Assembly: GCA_910587345.1 (NCBI GenBank)
Contig: CAJUKH010000047.1
Span: forward strand, 1 to 14,105
DNA: 14,105 bases
Origin: an uncultured Oscillospiraceae bacterium
GTDB lineage: Bacteria; Bacillota; Clostridia; Oscillospirales; Oscillospiraceae
Direction: 5' to 3'
Both the position numbers and the translations under genes were made by a program. The notes under the pieces are model-generated. The model was not told the origin of the DNA. It worked only from the letters and a program-made list of their open reading frames with translations, and did not search any database. Below, piece after piece: positions 12,721 through 14,105 of the stretch (position 1 is the first letter of the stretch; the number at the start of each line of letters is the position of its first letter).

Positions 12721-12747
12721 CCCCACCATGAAGCCCCTTTGATTTCA
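12721..12747 (+). other. attR: right attachment site
   Basis: CCCCACC followed by ATGAAGCCCCTTTGATTTCA, identical over the 20-base core to the lysS 3' end. The sequence to the right returns to backbone composition and begins at once with the hairpin expected after lysS. Confidence 0.85.
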
Positions 12748-12749
12748 CT

Positions 12750-12780
12750 GGCATACCGGCGGCATATCCGCCGGTATGCC
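12750..12780 (+). terminator. Original lysS terminator, displaced by the island
   Basis: GGCATACCGGCGG and CCGCCGGTATGCC form a perfect 13-bp stem with loop CATAT, followed by a short TTT. Removing the island from core to core would place it 22 bases after the start of the attachment core, just behind the lysS stop codon. Confidence 0.8.
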
Positions 12781-12832
12781 TTTCTGCGCATCTGGTCCTC
12801 TTCACAGCGCAAGGGGAAAGGAGGCAAATATC

Positions 12833-14105
12833 TTGCTGGAACGACTTACTCGATTGATACAGGACAAACTGATCCGGTCCCGGCGGTTCAATGCCACCCG
12901 GCTGGTGGCCCTCTCTTTTGGAGGCATCATTCTGCTGGGCACGCTGCTGCTGAGCCTTCCCATCTCCACCCGAAGCGGGGAGAGCGTGGGGCTTTTCACC
13001 GCATTGTTTACGGCCACCTCTGCCACCTGCGTGACGGGGCTTGTCATGGTGGATACCTGCCAGACGTGGTCTTTTTTCGGACAGGTTGTGATCTTGCTCC
13101 TCATCCAGTTGGGGGGGCTGGGCTTTATGACGGTCATTACGGTGATATCTCTGGTATCCCACCGGCGGATCGGCCTTTCCGAGCGGCTTGTCATGGTCTC
13201 GACATTGAATCTGAACGAACTGGACGGCGTGGTGCGGGTGGTGCGCCATGCACTGATGGGCACCGCGTTTTTTGAGCTGTGCGGTACGCTGCTGCTGTCC
13301 ATCCGTATGATCCCCCGGTTTGGCTTATTTCGGGGGCTGTGGCACGCCCTGTTTCACTCGGTCTCGGCCTTCTGCAATGCGGGGTTTGACTTGCAGGGGA
13401 TAGACACCGGGGCCTTTTCCAGCCTCTCCGGGTTTGCGGATGACCCGGTGGTGCTGCTGACCACGGCGGCGCTGGTCATCATCGGCGGGCTGGGCTTTTT
13501 TGTGTGGGAGGATATACTGAAAAACCGCTGCTGGAAAAAGCTGACCATATACAGTAAGCTGGTGCTGAGCATCACCCTGTTCCTTCTGGTGGGCGGGACC
13601 CTGTTTTTCCTGGGGGCGGAGTGGAGCAATCCCGCCACCTTGGGACCGATGACGGTGGGGGAGAAGTGTCTCAACGCCTTTTTCCAGTCCATGACCCTTC
13701 GCACGGCCGGGTTTAATGTCATTGACCAGGGAGCCATGACGGATAATTCCATTGTGATGAGCTGTATTCTCATGCTCATCGGCGGCTCCTCAGGTTCTAC
13801 GGCGGGCGGACTGAAGACGGTGACGGTTTGGGTCCTGGTGATGGTGGTGGCCAGCGGCCTGAGAGGCCGGGAGAACATCGTTTTCCGTGGGCGCACCCTT
13901 CCCACACAGCGGGCACTGAATGCCGTCAGCCTTTTTCTGATGGTGAGTTTTCTGTTCTTTACCAGCTCCATGCTCATTTCGGTGACCCATGAAGCCACCT
14001 TCCTCCAGGCGGCCTATGAAACGGCTTCCGCTTTGGGGACGGTGGGGCTTACCACGGGTATCACGCCGCACCTGACCTGGCCGGCGCAGGCCCTTCTAAT
14101 CGTGC
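12833..14105 (+). CDS. ktrB: TrkH/KtrB-family potassium transporter (partial, runs off window)
   Basis: This is the membrane subunit of a Ktr/Trk-type potassium uptake system; 424 residues are visible. It has the repeated M1-P-M2 architecture with four pore loops and their filter glycines: TSATCVTGL (Gly69), SAFCNAGF (Gly184), SMTLRTAGF (Gly293) and ALGTVGLTT (Gly405). The gating loop IGGSSGSTAGGLKT (about 316-329) is characteristic of KtrB. I use the TTG at 12833 because AAAGGAGG lies 8 bases upstream and no in-frame ATG fits. The 3' end, and any ktrA subunit gene, lie outside the window. KtrB is preferred over TrkH from length and organism type. Confidence 0.9.
   Translation, partial: MLERLTRLIQDKLIRSRRFNATRLVALSFGGIILLGTLLLSLPISTRSGESVGLFTALFTATSATCVTGLVMVDTCQTWSFFGQVVILLLIQLGGLGFMTVITVISLVSHRRIGLSERLVMVSTLNLNELDGVVRVVRHALMGTAFFELCGTLLLSIRMIPRFGLFRGLWHALFHSVSAFCNAGFDLQGIDTGAFSSLSGFADDPVVLLTTAALVIIGGLGFFVWEDILKNRCWKKLTIYSKLVLSITLFLLVGGTLFFLGAEWSNPATLGPMTVGEKCLNAFFQSMTLRTAGFNVIDQGAMTDNSIVMSCILMLIGGSSGSTAGGLKTVTVWVLVMVVASGLRGRENIVFRGRTLPTQRALNAVSLFLMVSFLFFTSSMLISVTHEATFLQAAYETASALGTVGLTTGITPHLTWPAQALLIV

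Larger units (their letters stand above)
6820..12747 (+). mobile_element. Integrated element 2 (about 5.9 kb), multi-system cargo
   Basis: This element is bounded by attachment cores at 6820-6839 and 12728-12747, with ends homologous to element 1 but bearing TACCACA in place of TACCCC arm repeats. It is AT-rich relative to the backbone. Cargo in order: RNase H-RnlA toxin and RnlB-like antitoxin, a relic of an XRE gene, a two-gene nuclease module, an XRE repressor on the minus strand, a small membrane protein, and a degenerate tyrosine-recombinase-like protein in the place an integrase often occupies. No intact integrase, relaxase or phage structural gene is present. Confidence 0.75.

Noticed and set aside
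12739..13275. A 178-codon plus-strand frame overlapping the potassium transporter
   Set aside because: It starts inside the att core and terminator, and overlaps the TTG-started KtrB frame that has four pore loops and a strong ribosome binding site.

Overview
The window looks like a chromosomal segment of a high-GC gut Firmicute, probably an Oscillospiraceae-type Clostridium relative. This rests on the Firmicutes-style ribosome binding sites, the sigma-A promoters, the S41 peptidase - greA - lysS neighbourhood and a KtrB-type potassium channel. The genus is an inference. The GC-rich backbone is interrupted between the last bases of lysS and the lysS terminator by about 8 kb of clearly AT-richer DNA.

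Backbone, left (1-4777): a gene-poor, repeat-containing stretch (1-654), a membrane-anchored S41 (CtpA-like) peptidase, an unrecognised protein, greA with its own consensus promoter, and lysS, probably co-transcribed with greA. Backbone, right (12748-14105): a strong hairpin that looks like the original lysS terminator, then the start of a TrkH/KtrB-family potassium transporter (TTG start) that runs off the window.

Island (4763-12747): a 20-bp core, ATGAAGCCCCTTTGATTTCA, encodes the last four LysS codons plus stop. It occurs three times, at 4763, 6820 (one mismatch) and 12728. It divides the island into two tandem elements of about 2.06 kb and 5.9 kb. Both have related left ends (about 130 bp) and nearly identical right ends (about 240 bp). 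Each end carries a pair of short direct repeats, and these co-vary within each element: TACCCC at both ends of element 1, TACCACA at both ends of element 2. They look like element-specific recombinase arm sites. Neither element encodes a recognisable intact integrase.

Element 1 carries one operon: an MqsR-like toxin, an MqsA-like antitoxin with an extra C-terminal tail, and a SecB-like chaperone. Together these form a toxin-antitoxin-chaperone (TAC) system. Element 2 carries (a) an RnlA-type HEPN toxin fused behind a complete RNase H module, with an RnlB-like antitoxin; (b) an endonuclease/exonuclease/phosphatase-fold nuclease with an unrecognised partner, under its own promoter and terminator; (c) an XRE repressor, a small membrane zinc-ribbon protein and a degenerate tyrosine-recombinase-like protein of probable MrpR type; and (d) the relic of a second XRE repressor. 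The simplest reading is two non-autonomous, probably anti-phage cargo islands stacked at one lysS attachment site.
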